A stretch of DNA of 12,519 bases. It comes from Gemmatimonadota bacterium. Lineage in GTDB: Bacteria; Gemmatimonadota; Gemmatimonadetes; Longimicrobiales; Gaopeijiaceae. Position 1 is the first letter of the stretch. Each line of letters opens with the position of its first letter. Below are positions 1 through 5,755 of the stretch, piece by piece. A program made the position numbers and the translations under genes. A model generated the notes under the pieces. It saw nothing but the letters and a program-made list of their open reading frames with translations, had not been told where the DNA came from and made no database searches. The stretch is taken from the NCBI GenBank assembly GCA_016209995.1, contig JACQVC010000273.1, positions 1-12,519 of the forward strand, written 5' to 3'.

Positions 1-87
1 ATTCAGGATGCAATCCAGGAGTATCTGGCTGCACGCGACGAGTTGCTGCAGGGTGCCGAGGTCCGGGAGGTCGAGGTCTCGGGCTAG
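1..87 (+). CDS. HicB-like antitoxin, C-terminal end only (partial)
   Basis: An open frame enters from the left edge and stops at TAG 85-87, giving 28 residues that end VREVEVSG. The sequence (IQDAIQEYLAARDELLQGAE and the acidic beta-strand tail) resembles the C-terminal end of HicB/UPF0150-type antitoxins, which neutralise HicA mRNA interferases and often autoregulate the operon. The main support is context: a complete HicA-like gene starts two bases after the stop codon, so the pair forms a hicB-hicA operon in antitoxin-first order. The start, the body of the protein and any DNA-binding domain lie outside the window. The call rests on a short tail plus its neighbour, so the family is likely but not proven. 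Confidence 0.65.
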   Translation: MQDAIQEYLAARDELLQGAEVREVEVSG

Positions 88-89
88 CC

Positions 90-302
90 GTGCCCCGCAT
101 CCCCGGGGTCAATCACCTCGACGCCGTCCGCGCCCTTGAGAAGGTCGGGTTCCACACCGTACGGCAGGGCAAACACATCGTCATGTCAGACGGCACGAGC
201 ATCGTCACCATCCCACGTCACAACCCGCTGAACGCGTTCACGATGGGCGGAATCGCTCGCGATGCTGGTCTCACGCCCGAGCGGTTCCGCGAGCTGCTGT
301 GA
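90..302 (+). CDS. hicA: HicA-like mRNA interferase toxin (YcfA family)
   Basis: This 70-residue protein has the size and layout of HicA toxins, small double-stranded-RNA-binding-domain-like endoribonucleases that cleave mRNA. The N-terminal helix (residues 9-20) is followed by VRQGKHIVMSDG, where His29, two residues after Gly27, occupies the position of the HicA catalytic histidine. The strand TIPRH and the C-terminal helix GLTPERFRELL complete the fold. The start is GTG at 90, two bases after the upstream antitoxin stop, which indicates translational coupling. It seems intact and potentially toxic. Its TGA stop (300-302) is followed without a gap and in the same frame by the remains of a brnT toxin, so the gene now lies against a deletion junction. 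It lies in what looks like an integron cassette; toxin-antitoxin pairs are a common cassette cargo. Confidence 0.85.
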   Translation: MPRIPGVNHLDAVRALEKVGFHTVRQGKHIVMSDGTSIVTIPRHNPLNAFTMGGIARDAGLTPERFRELL

Positions 303-407
303 TTGGTCCATTGCTACCGCGAGCAGGAGGACACCATCCGGATCATTTCGGCTCGGAAGGCAACCCGATCGGAGGCTGCCCAGTACCAGGGCAGATGGGA
401 GCGATGA
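303..407 (+). pseudogene. BrnT-type toxin remnant, 3' third only
   Basis: Thirty-four codons in the same frame as the upstream hicA, starting directly after its stop, read LVHCYREQEDTIRIISARKA and then TRSEAAQYQGRWER before TGA 405-407. The core 'RIRIISARKATR.E..QY' is the C-terminal signature of BrnT (DUF497) toxins, which are about 90 residues long and have a RelE-like fold. The first roughly 60 residues are missing. The TGA overlaps the ATG of the following brnA by the usual ATGA arrangement, confirming an original brnTA operon. A deletion has apparently removed the start of brnT and joined the rest to the end of hicA. TTG at 303 could in principle start a short peptide, but half the fold is absent, so a toxic product is unlikely. 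Confidence 0.75.
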
Positions 408-634
408 GGAAGGAATACGACTTTTCGAAAGCGCGGCGGAACCCGTACGCGGCGCGGTTGAAGAAACCCGTGACAATCCGGCTAGACAATGCGACCATTG
501 CCTATTTCAAGGAGCTGGCCGAAGAGACGGGTATCCCCTATCAGACCCTGATCAACCTGTACCTGCGCGACTGTGCGGCTACGGGCCGTAAGCTCGCCAT
601 GCAGTGGAAGCCAGCGCGCTCTGGAGCAACCTAA
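404..634 (+). CDS. brnA: BrnA-like ribbon-helix-helix antitoxin, toxin partner broken
   Basis: This 76-residue protein begins MRKEYDFSKARRNPYAARLK and continues with the ribbon-helix-helix section KPVTIRLDNATIAYFKELAE and the conserved GIPYQTLINLYLRDCA. This is the typical sequence of BrnA/CopG-family antitoxins, which bind operator DNA as dimers and neutralise BrnT. I chose ATG 404 because it overlaps the brnT stop (ATGA), has GGGAG a few bases upstream, and gives the family's normal N-terminus; the same frame is open further upstream but without family similarity. The gene appears full length although its toxin is reduced to a tail, so it is now an orphan antitoxin. Its TAA stop lies inside the first core box (ACCTAAC, 629-635) of an attC site, the usual arrangement in integron cassettes. 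Confidence 0.85.
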   Translation: MRKEYDFSKARRNPYAARLKKPVTIRLDNATIAYFKELAEETGIPYQTLINLYLRDCAATGRKLAMQWKPARSGAT

Positions 635-717
635 CAAGGATTTGCACCTGACGCGGAGGAGCGGTATGGTCGAAATCACCGCGTGGACCGCACAGGTGAA
701 ATCCCAATCCGTTAGGC
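629..717 (+). other. attC: attC recombination site of an integron gene cassette
   Basis: An 89-bp site has all the parts of an attC. R'' is ACCTAAC (629-635, consensus RYYYAAC) and R' is GTTAGGC (711-717, consensus GTTRRRY); these are largely complementary. Inside them lie L'' GGATTTGCACCTG (638-650) and L' CAGGTGAAATCC (693-704). They pair perfectly except for one extra base, G644, in the left arm, matching the extrahelical base that sets strand choice by IntI integrases. A further 6-bp stem, ACGCGG (651-656) with CCGCGT (679-684), extends the hairpin. The upstream brnA stop codon falls in R''. Orientation places the cassette genes on the plus strand and the integrase to the left of the window. 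Consensus matching is seen directly; activity is inferred. Confidence 0.85.
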
Positions 718-731
718 GGCTCAGGAAAAGC

Positions 732-893
732 ATGCACCGACTGTCCTTGATCCAACTGGGAGTCGCTGTTGCGGCCGCAGACTTCGCTGCGTTCGAGGGC
801 CGATTCGCATTCAGCACGAAGGCCAAGGCACTCGCGGATGGGCCCCAGCGACAGGTTGCCATCAAGCTCGGAATCGAGGTCCTGGACGTTTGA
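732..893 (+). CDS. Small hypothetical protein (53 aa) in the second cassette
   Basis: This is the first ORF after the attC crossover point. ATG 732 is preceded by AGGA (722-725) at a usable distance, and the frame ends at TGA 891-893, two bases before the ATG of the Phd-like antitoxin, suggesting coupled translation. The product begins MHRLSLIQLGVAVAAADFAA and ends QVAIKLGIEVLDV; it has a central basic segment and no membrane helix. I do not recognise the family. The frame stays open upstream through the attC to an earlier ATG at 666, but a start inside the recombination site is less likely. It could be a true small cassette protein, the remains of a longer gene, or a chance frame; the tight spacing to the next gene is the best argument for it. 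Confidence 0.4.
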   Translation: MHRLSLIQLGVAVAAADFAAFEGRFAFSTKAKALADGPQRQVAIKLGIEVLDV

Positions 894-895
894 CG

Positions 896-1135
896 ATGAA
901 GGTCTACACGTATTCTGAAGCACGCCAGCGGCTGGCCCGCCTTCTCGACGAGGCTTGGAAAAGCGGGGAAGTCCGAATCAAGCGTCGCGACGGAAGCGAA
1001 TTCGTGGTTCGGCCCGTGTCCTCCGGAGGCTCACCTCTCGACGTTCCCGGAGTCGACACGGGTCTGACTCGCGAGGACATTCTCGCTGCCCTGCGAGAGT
1101 CCCGGGAGCGTGACGCACGAAGGGGTTCAGCCTAA
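896..1135 (+). CDS. Phd/YefM-type antitoxin, no adjacent toxin
   Basis: A 79-residue protein starting MKVYTYSEARQRLARLLDEA, followed by GEVRIKRRDGSEFVVRP and a C-terminal tail with SPLDVPGVDTGLTREDILAAL. The N-terminal part matches the Phd/YefM fold (a strand plus a helix that dimerises and binds operator DNA). The tail with 'LDVPGVDTGLTREDI' is the type usually found in antitoxins that partner PIN-domain toxins and serves as the toxin-binding region. I prefer ATG 896; the in-frame TTG at 890 overlaps the preceding stop. No PIN or RelE gene follows: after the TAA, which lies inside GCCTAAC (1130-1136), there is only an attC-like half site and then an unrelated lipoprotein gene. Such solo antitoxins in cassettes may act as anti-addiction elements, which is inference. 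Confidence 0.8.
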   Translation: MKVYTYSEARQRLARLLDEAWKSGEVRIKRRDGSEFVVRPVSSGGSPLDVPGVDTGLTREDILAALRESRERDARRGSA

Positions 1136-1190
1136 CAGGCCCTACAGCCGACGAGCGGCGCGGGGGAACGGCTGTACAGCCGGCCTTTTC
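1130..1190 (+). other. Truncated attC-like half site with terminator-like hairpin
   Basis: GCCTAAC (1130-1136) fits the attC R'' consensus and contains the stop codon of the upstream antitoxin, as at the first attC. It is followed by an L''-like arm ending TACAGCCG (1143-1150), which pairs perfectly with CGGCTGTA (1169-1176). Beyond that the expected right half is missing: no GTTRRRY box is found in the following 100 bases. Instead the right arm runs on as a perfect 14-bp palindrome (1169-1182) followed by GCCTTTTC. The hairpin and short T run could end transcription of the cassette genes. I read it as a decayed or truncated last attC at the end of the array. Confidence 0.55.
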
Positions 1191-1218
1191 TGAAGCCCAG
1201 ATCGCGGAGGGAGGCATC

Positions 1219-2349
1219 ATGAGCGTGGAGCGCAGGTGCGTGGCCGTTATCCTCGCCGGGCTGGCGGTGACAACCGGCTGCCTCGGGGAGAACCAGGCCG
1301 CTGCGGGCGACCGGCCGATCAGGAAGGGCGGAGACAACCGGACCGGTGAGTACACGGCGGCCGCCGATTGGTGGAAGCCGGCTCCGGACCACACCGACGG
1401 GTGGACCTGGGGTCAGGTTTCCGGGCTGGTGGCGGACAATCCGAACCGGATCATCGTCGGGATCACGGGCGATCGCAACGCCGAAGGCCAGGACCGGCCG
1501 AACAGCTCGAATTACATCGTGGTGGTGAACGGCAACGGCGACATCATCGAGAACTGGACCCAGTGGGACACGATGGTGAGCTTCCCCCACCAGCTCTACA
1601 TCAGCCCGTACGATCCGGAGCGCCACATCTGGATCGTCGAGCGGGGCGGCGGCGAAAGGAATGTCCATGAGCAGATCTTCAAGTTCAGCAACGACGGCAA
1701 GCGGCTGGCCATGCGGCTCGTCGATCCTCGGCCGCGCGAGAGCGACGAGGTAGTCCGCGCGAACAAGAATCCGGGACCGCTTGATTTCGGCCAGGCAGCG
1801 GTGCTGACGTTCCTACCAAACGGCGACTTCCTGCTGGGTGACGGTTACCAGAACGGCCGGATCGTCCGCTACAACGCGCAGGGCGAGTTCATAGCGCAGT
1901 TCGGCTCCGTCGGGAGCGGCGCGGGACAGTTCGACCTCGTCCACGGCGTCGCCGTGGACCGGGATCACCGCATCTACGTGTCCGACCGCGATAACAACCG
2001 GATCCAGGTCTTCACCGAGAACGGCGAGTTCATCGAGGAATGGCCTGACATCCTGGGCCCGACCGGTATCTACATCGATGAGAGGGAGAACGTCTGGGTG
2101 CTTTCCACCACCCTGAACCAGATCCTCGAGTTCGACCTGAACGGCGAGCACCGGTACCAATTCGGCGCGTACTGCTGCACGCGGGGTGGCTTCGTCGGAG
2201 GCTTGTCGCGTCCGCACCAGATGGCCGTGGACCAGGAGGGCAACCTCTACGTGGCCAATTACGACGGTGGCTACGTGACCAAGTTCACCCCCAAGCCGCG
2301 GGCTGATCCCAACAGGCTCGTCGGCGGGCCGCTCCTCCTCCAGAGATAG
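1219..2349 (+). CDS. NHL-repeat six-bladed beta-propeller lipoprotein
   Basis: This 376-residue protein starts at ATG 1219 behind a strong GGAGGGAGG ribosome site. Residues 1-20 form a signal peptide (basic ERR, then VAVILAGLAVTTG) followed by Cys21, a probable though imperfect lipobox, so the product is likely membrane anchored outside the cytoplasm. The rest is beta-propeller. The clearest NHL blades are around residues 236-275 (GQFDLVHGVAVDRDHRIYVS, then DRDNNRIQVFTENGEFIEEW) and 330-360 (LSRPHQMAVDQEGNLYVANY). Weaker blades precede them, such as FPHQLYISPYDPERHIWIVE. A CC pair lies near residue 321. Homologues are usually annotated '6-bladed beta-propeller' or NHL-repeat proteins with no known substrate; binding or scaffolding roles are typical. 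It stands alone, separated from the cassette array by the hairpin at 1143-1190. Confidence 0.85.
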   Translation: MSVERRCVAVILAGLAVTTGCLGENQAAAGDRPIRKGGDNRTGEYTAAADWWKPAPDHTDGWTWGQVSGLVADNPNRIIVGITGDRNAEGQDRPNSSNYIVVVNGNGDIIENWTQWDTMVSFPHQLYISPYDPERHIWIVERGGGERNVHEQIFKFSNDGKRLAMRLVDPRPRESDEVVRANKNPGPLDFGQAAVLTFLPNGDFLLGDGYQNGRIVRYNAQGEFIAQFGSVGSGAGQFDLVHGVAVDRDHRIYVSDRDNNRIQVFTENGEFIEEWPDILGPTGIYIDERENVWVLSTTLNQILEFDLNGEHRYQFGAYCCTRGGFVGGLSRPHQMAVDQEGNLYVANYDGGYVTKFTPKPRADPNRLVGGPLLLQR

Positions 2350-2517
2350 TGGGTCCGAACGAGACCGGCGTCCTGGGCGAGTTGGTCTACTTCTCCGTGG
2401 AACATTCGGGCGCTTTCGTTTCCGGAAGCGTCTTGAGCCTTTGCGGGACGGTGGCACGCTGGCGACCATCTTCCGCAGCTTTTTGAGCGTCTGGGGAACT
2501 CCTGACGGAATCTCGCC
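2350..2517. other. Intergenic stretch with a weak hairpin
   Basis: No convincing gene is seen between the propeller gene and the DUF2071 reading frame. CGCTTTC (2411-2417) and GGAAGCG (2424-2430) form a 7-bp stem with one mismatch and a short loop. It is followed by TCTTGAG rather than a clear T run, so terminator function is doubtful. No good promoter was found. Confidence 0.3.
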
Positions 2518-2538
2518 CTGCCCGAACCTCCTCCGTTC

Positions 2539-3246
2539 TTGACCGCCCGCTGGGTGCACCTCGCGATGCTCAACTACGAGGTCGACCGCGCCGTCGTCGC
2601 CAGCCTGGTCCCAAGCGGCACGACCCTCGACAGCTTCGCTGGTAAGACATTCGTCAGCATGGTGGGCTTCCAGTTCCTCGACACCCACGTGCTCGGAATT
2701 CCAGTGCCGTTCCACCGCAACTTCGACGAGGTCAACCTTCGCTTCTACGTACGCCGTGCCGCCGCCGACGGACCCCGGCGAGGTGTCGTGTTCGTCAAGC
2801 AGATCGTTCCCAGGGTTGCGATCGCCTGGATCGCGCGCTGGCTGTACAACGAGAACTACGTGGCCTTGCCGATCACGCATCATGATGAGATGGGCTATAC
2901 CGAGCAGCCGCGCGTCGGCTACGAGTGGCGTCACTCGGGTCGTGCCCATCACCTTGCCGTTCGCGCGACGGGCTCCCCGTACCTTCCTGCCCACGACAGC
3001 GAAGAGTCATTCATCACGGAGCATTATTGGGGCTATGTCCGCCAGCGTGATGGGGCCACCCTGGAGTATCGGGTCGAGCATCCTCGCTGGAGGGTATGGC
3101 ACGCCTCCGAGGTCGAGTTCGAATGCGATGTCGCCAGCATGTACGGCGCTGAGCTCGTAGCGTACCTGGCCGGGCCGCCTGCTTCCGCGTTCCTCGCCGA
3201 GGGTTCGGAGGTTACCGTTCGACGCGGGCGGGTCGTCGTCCACTGA
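2539..3246 (+). CDS. DUF2071 (YqjF-like) family protein
   Basis: A protein of about 235 residues with the characteristic DUF2071 opening FLTARWVHLAMLNYEVDRAV, then VPSGTTLDSFAGKTFVSMVG, FQFLDTHVLGIPVPFHRNFD and EVNLRFYVRR. The family belongs with acetoacetate-decarboxylase-like beta-barrels; no biochemical role is established. No signal peptide is seen, so it should be cytoplasmic. The start is uncertain. There is no ATG or GTG in frame between the upstream stop (2503-2505) and the conserved TARW motif; TTG 2539 begins inside the conserved FLTARW block. CTG 2518 would give (M)PEPPPFLTARW, closer to the usual N-terminus, but has no good ribosome site. The gene may use a rare start or may have lost its ATG. 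The body is uninterrupted to TGA 3244-3246. Confidence 0.85.
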   Translation: MTARWVHLAMLNYEVDRAVVASLVPSGTTLDSFAGKTFVSMVGFQFLDTHVLGIPVPFHRNFDEVNLRFYVRRAAADGPRRGVVFVKQIVPRVAIAWIARWLYNENYVALPITHHDEMGYTEQPRVGYEWRHSGRAHHLAVRATGSPYLPAHDSEESFITEHYWGYVRQRDGATLEYRVEHPRWRVWHASEVEFECDVASMYGAELVAYLAGPPASAFLAEGSEVTVRRGRVVVH

Positions 3247-3262
3247 CGCCGGCACAACAAGA

Positions 3263-3286
3263 CGCTGAAGCCGACATCCTTCAGCG
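3263..3286 (+). promoter_or_regulatory. Perfect 8-bp stem-loop abutting the DUF1697 start codon
   Basis: CGCTGAAG (3263-3270) and CTTCAGCG (3279-3286) are exact reverse complements around an 8-base loop, and the next base is the A of the ATG at 3287. In mRNA the hairpin would occupy the whole ribosome-binding region, and no separate Shine-Dalgarno is visible. It may be a translational control hairpin, an operator, or the reason the true start is ATG 3293. Confidence 0.5.
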
Positions 3287-3850
3287 ATGAGCATGTACGC
3301 GAACAAGTACGTCGCATTCCTGCGTGCGATCAACGTAGCGGGCCACGTCAGCCTGAAGATGACGAACGTGCGGGATGCGTTTGCTGCGGCCGGATGCCGC
3401 AGCGTGAGTACTTATATACAGAGCGGAAATGTCATCTTCGAGTCGTCAGCGCGTGACGTGGCAACCAGGATGAAGAAGGTGCGCGCCAAGCTGCGCAACC
3501 TGGTTGGTGTGGAGCCGGACATCCTGATCCGCACGATCCCTGAGATCGAAGAGCTGGTGAGGCGACGGCCCTTCGGGGGTGTCGAAGCCGGAACCACGGT
3601 CAAGCTGTACGTTGCGTTCTTGTTTCAAAAGCCACGCGCGACGCCGAGGTTTCCGCTCATCTCGCCCAAGGAAGGGCTCGAAGCGGTGGGCATGCGGAAC
3701 CGCGAAGTGTTTATCGTGAGCCGCCGCAAGAAGAACGGATTCTTCGGATTCCCGAACAATTTCGTGGAAGAGGCGGTTGGCGTCTCGGCTACGACGCGCA
3801 ACTGGTCGACCGTCACGAAGATTTTGGACTTGGTGCGGCGAGAGGCATAA
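3287..3850 (+). CDS. DUF1697 family protein
   Basis: A protein of 187 residues with the family's hallmark opening KYVAFLRAINVAGHVSLKM, followed by LRDAF-type helix (VRDAFAAAGC), the YIQSGNVIFES strand, and the later segments AFLFQKPRAT and KKNGFFGFPNNFVEEAVGVS. It ends with ATTRNWSTVTKILDLV, the conserved C-terminal 'TxRNWxTV' element. The family (Pfam DUF1697) has a ferredoxin-like fold and no proven function; it is common as a single gene in soil bacteria. ATG 3287 and ATG 3293 are both possible; the second gives a more usual length before KYVAF. The start lies directly against a perfect stem-loop. It follows DUF2071 by 40 bases and precedes the ankyrin gene by 29, so the three may be co-transcribed. 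No signal peptide. Confidence 0.9.
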   Translation: MSMYANKYVAFLRAINVAGHVSLKMTNVRDAFAAAGCRSVSTYIQSGNVIFESSARDVATRMKKVRAKLRNLVGVEPDILIRTIPEIEELVRRRPFGGVEAGTTVKLYVAFLFQKPRATPRFPLISPKEGLEAVGMRNREVFIVSRRKKNGFFGFPNNFVEEAVGVSATTRNWSTVTKILDLVRREA

Positions 3851-3879
3851 GGTCCGCTCAGAGCTGAGGACTCGACGAC

Positions 3880-4986
3880 ATGAGCAGTGTCGATTCTCTT
3901 CCGTATGGCGCCACTCTCGAGCAGTACGAGCGGCAGGCGCAAGCCTTGTTCGACGCGCTCCAGTCCGGCGACGACGCCGCGCACTGGCGCTTCAAGTGGG
4001 AGCACCCACGCTTTCGTGGCAAGTCGGTGACGGAGGTACGATCAGCCACCCTCGATCTCACCGATGCGCAGCTGGTCATCGCCCACACGTACGCCTTCGA
4101 GACCTGGACGGATCTCGCGGCCTTCACGGACGTCATCGCGCGCGACGCGTCCGTCGCTCTGTTCGAGACCGCGGTGGAAGCCGTCATCTCGGGTGACGTC
4201 ACGACGCTCAGCTCGATCGTGCGCGAACACCCATCCATCGTCCGCGCGAGATCGACGCGTAGACACCATGCCACCCTGTTGCACTACGTCGCGGCGAACG
4301 GCGTCGAGGGCGCACGCCAGCGGACGCCCGCGAATGCCGTCGAAGTGGCGAAGATTCTGCTGGAGGCCGGCGCCGAGGTGGATGCATTGGCCGACATGTA
4401 CGAAGCCAAGTGCACTACGATGAGCATGCTGGTGTCCAGCTCTCACCCGCACCAAGCCGGTCTGCAGGCGGCGCTGGCAGCAACGCTCCTGAGTTATGGC
4501 GCGGCGTTCGAGGGGCCCGGGTCGCATTGGCAGTCGTCTGTGCTGACGGCATTGGCCTTCGGTTACCTGGACACCGCGGCAACCCTCGTGAAGCGCGGCG
4601 CGCCTGTAAATAACGTGGCCGCGACAGCCGGGCTAGGATGGCTCGAGGAGACGGTTCGACGTCTCCCCCTTGCCGACGCCGCGAGTCGACACATCGCCCT
4701 CGCGCTCGCCGCCCAGCACGGCCACACCGACATCGTCCGGCTACTCCTCGATGCGGGCGAGGATCCGGACCGGTACAATCCCGAGGGGTACCATTCCCAT
4801 TCGACGCCGCTGCACCAGGCCGTGTCGTCCAACCACCTGGGAGTAGTCCAGCTGTTGGTGGAGCGAGGCGCACGCCTGGATATCGAGGATCTCATCTATC
4901 AGGGAACGCCGCTGGACTGGGCCGTCTACCTCGAGCGCACGGCGATTGCGGAGTACATTCGCGGCGCGGCACAGCCAGACACCTGA
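3880..4986 (+). CDS. Ankyrin-repeat protein, cytoplasmic
   Basis: A 368-residue protein with no signal peptide. The N-terminal part (residues 12-90) is a helical section, LEQYERQAQALFDALQSGDD and later LTDAQLVIAHTYAFETWTDL, of a type often found ahead of bacterial ankyrin repeats. Repeats follow. One is near residues 130-175, where ATLLHYVAANG leads to AVEVAKILLEAGAEVDAL. A weaker one lies at 215-240. Two clear ones are at about 269-300 (ALALAAQHGHTDIVRLLLDA) and 307-335 (STPLHQAVSSNHLGVVQLLV), and a terminal one contains GTPLDWAVYLERTAIAEYI. Such proteins bind partner proteins; the partner here is unknown. ATG 3880 is the first in-frame start after the DUF1697 stop. The racemase start follows after 28 bases, so co-transcription is possible, but no functional link is evident. 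Confidence 0.9.
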   Translation: MSSVDSLPYGATLEQYERQAQALFDALQSGDDAAHWRFKWEHPRFRGKSVTEVRSATLDLTDAQLVIAHTYAFETWTDLAAFTDVIARDASVALFETAVEAVISGDVTTLSSIVREHPSIVRARSTRRHHATLLHYVAANGVEGARQRTPANAVEVAKILLEAGAEVDALADMYEAKCTTMSMLVSSSHPHQAGLQAALAATLLSYGAAFEGPGSHWQSSVLTALAFGYLDTAATLVKRGAPVNNVAATAGLGWLEETVRRLPLADAASRHIALALAAQHGHTDIVRLLLDAGEDPDRYNPEGYHSHSTPLHQAVSSNHLGVVQLLVERGARLDIEDLIYQGTPLDWAVYLERTAIAEYIRGAAQPDT

Positions 4987-5014
4987 GACGACAACTTCGC
5001 GTGGAGAAACTCAC

Positions 5015-5737
5015 GTGGTGGGCCCCATCGTCGTGATCAACCCGAACTCGACTCGCGCGGTGACCCAGGACATCGATCGCGCGCTCGAGCCCCTACGCCT
5101 GGGTGGCGCTCCGGCCATCGAATGCCTCACGCTGGCCGACGGGCCACCTGCCATCGAGTCGCAGGCCGATGCGGATGCCGTCATCGAGCCACTCTGCAGC
5201 ACGATTCGCGAACGCCGCGACCACGCGAGCGCATTCGTCATCGCCTGCTTCAGCGATCCGGGCATCGTCGCGGCACGCGCCATCACTCGTCGACCCGTGT
5301 TCGGCATCGCCGAAAGCGGCATCCTTACCGCGCTGGCCCGCGGCAAGCGCTTCGGCATCGTCGCGATCCTCGCCGACTCGGTGTCCCGTCACCAGCGCTA
5401 CATCCGTTCGATGCGAGTCGAGGAACGATTCGCCGGTGATTTGCCCATCGACATGGGTGTTCTCGACCTCAGAGACGAAGGCAGGACGTTCGCTCGCATG
5501 ACCGAGGTCGGCACGCGTCTGCGCGATGAGCACGGCGCCGACGTCCTGATCCTCGGCTGTGCGGGGATGGCGCGCTACCGCGCCTCGTTACAGGAGAAGC
5601 TCGGCGTGCCGGTGATCGACCCGACCCAGTCCGCGGTGTCGATGGCTCTCGGTGCCGTCCTGACCGACCAGATCGTCGATCCCGCTCTGCGAACCGGACT
5701 GCGGCGTCGGGAATCGACCGGCGGCCGGCCCGCATGA
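5015..5737 (+). CDS. Asp/Glu/hydantoin racemase family, likely hydantoin racemase
   Basis: A 240-residue cofactor-independent racemase beginning VVGPIVVINPNSTRAVTQDI; the INPNST motif is characteristic of hydantoin racemases. The two acid/base cysteines are present: Cys78 in AFVIACFSDPG and Cys182 in ILGCAGMARY, at nearly the spacing and numbering of characterised hydantoin racemases. GIAES (97-101) and the C-terminal VPVIDPTQSAV segment also fit. I chose GTG 5015 because GGAGA lies about 8 bases upstream and the resulting length is the family's; longer in-frame starts would overlap the ankyrin gene. The likely role is racemisation of 5-substituted hydantoins, supported by the hydantoinase and carbamoylase genes encoded convergently just downstream. 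Alternatives are allantoin or aspartate racemase; the context favours hydantoin. Confidence 0.85.
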   Translation: MVGPIVVINPNSTRAVTQDIDRALEPLRLGGAPAIECLTLADGPPAIESQADADAVIEPLCSTIRERRDHASAFVIACFSDPGIVAARAITRRPVFGIAESGILTALARGKRFGIVAILADSVSRHQRYIRSMRVEERFAGDLPIDMGVLDLRDEGRTFARMTEVGTRLRDEHGADVLILGCAGMARYRASLQEKLGVPVIDPTQSAVSMALGAVLTDQIVDPALRTGLRRRESTGGRPA

Positions 5738-5755
5738 CGTCCGCGTGACACCGAA

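Noticed and set aside
262..591. Plus-strand frame overlapping hicA and brnA
   Set aside because: It is out of frame with three recognisable toxin-antitoxin segments and has no family features.
1813..2994. Long minus-strand open frame (393 codons)
   Set aside because: It runs antisense across the propeller gene, the spacer and DUF2071; the product is a low-similarity Arg/Val/Asp-rich sequence typical of shadow frames in GC-rich DNA.
3253..3300. The stem-loop at 3263-3286 with the nearby CACAAC and GTACGC as another attC site
   Set aside because: The left box misses the RYYYAAC consensus by one base, the right box does not fit GTTRRRY, no extra unpaired base is present, and the whole would be shorter than known attC sites. 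I keep it only as a stem-loop.
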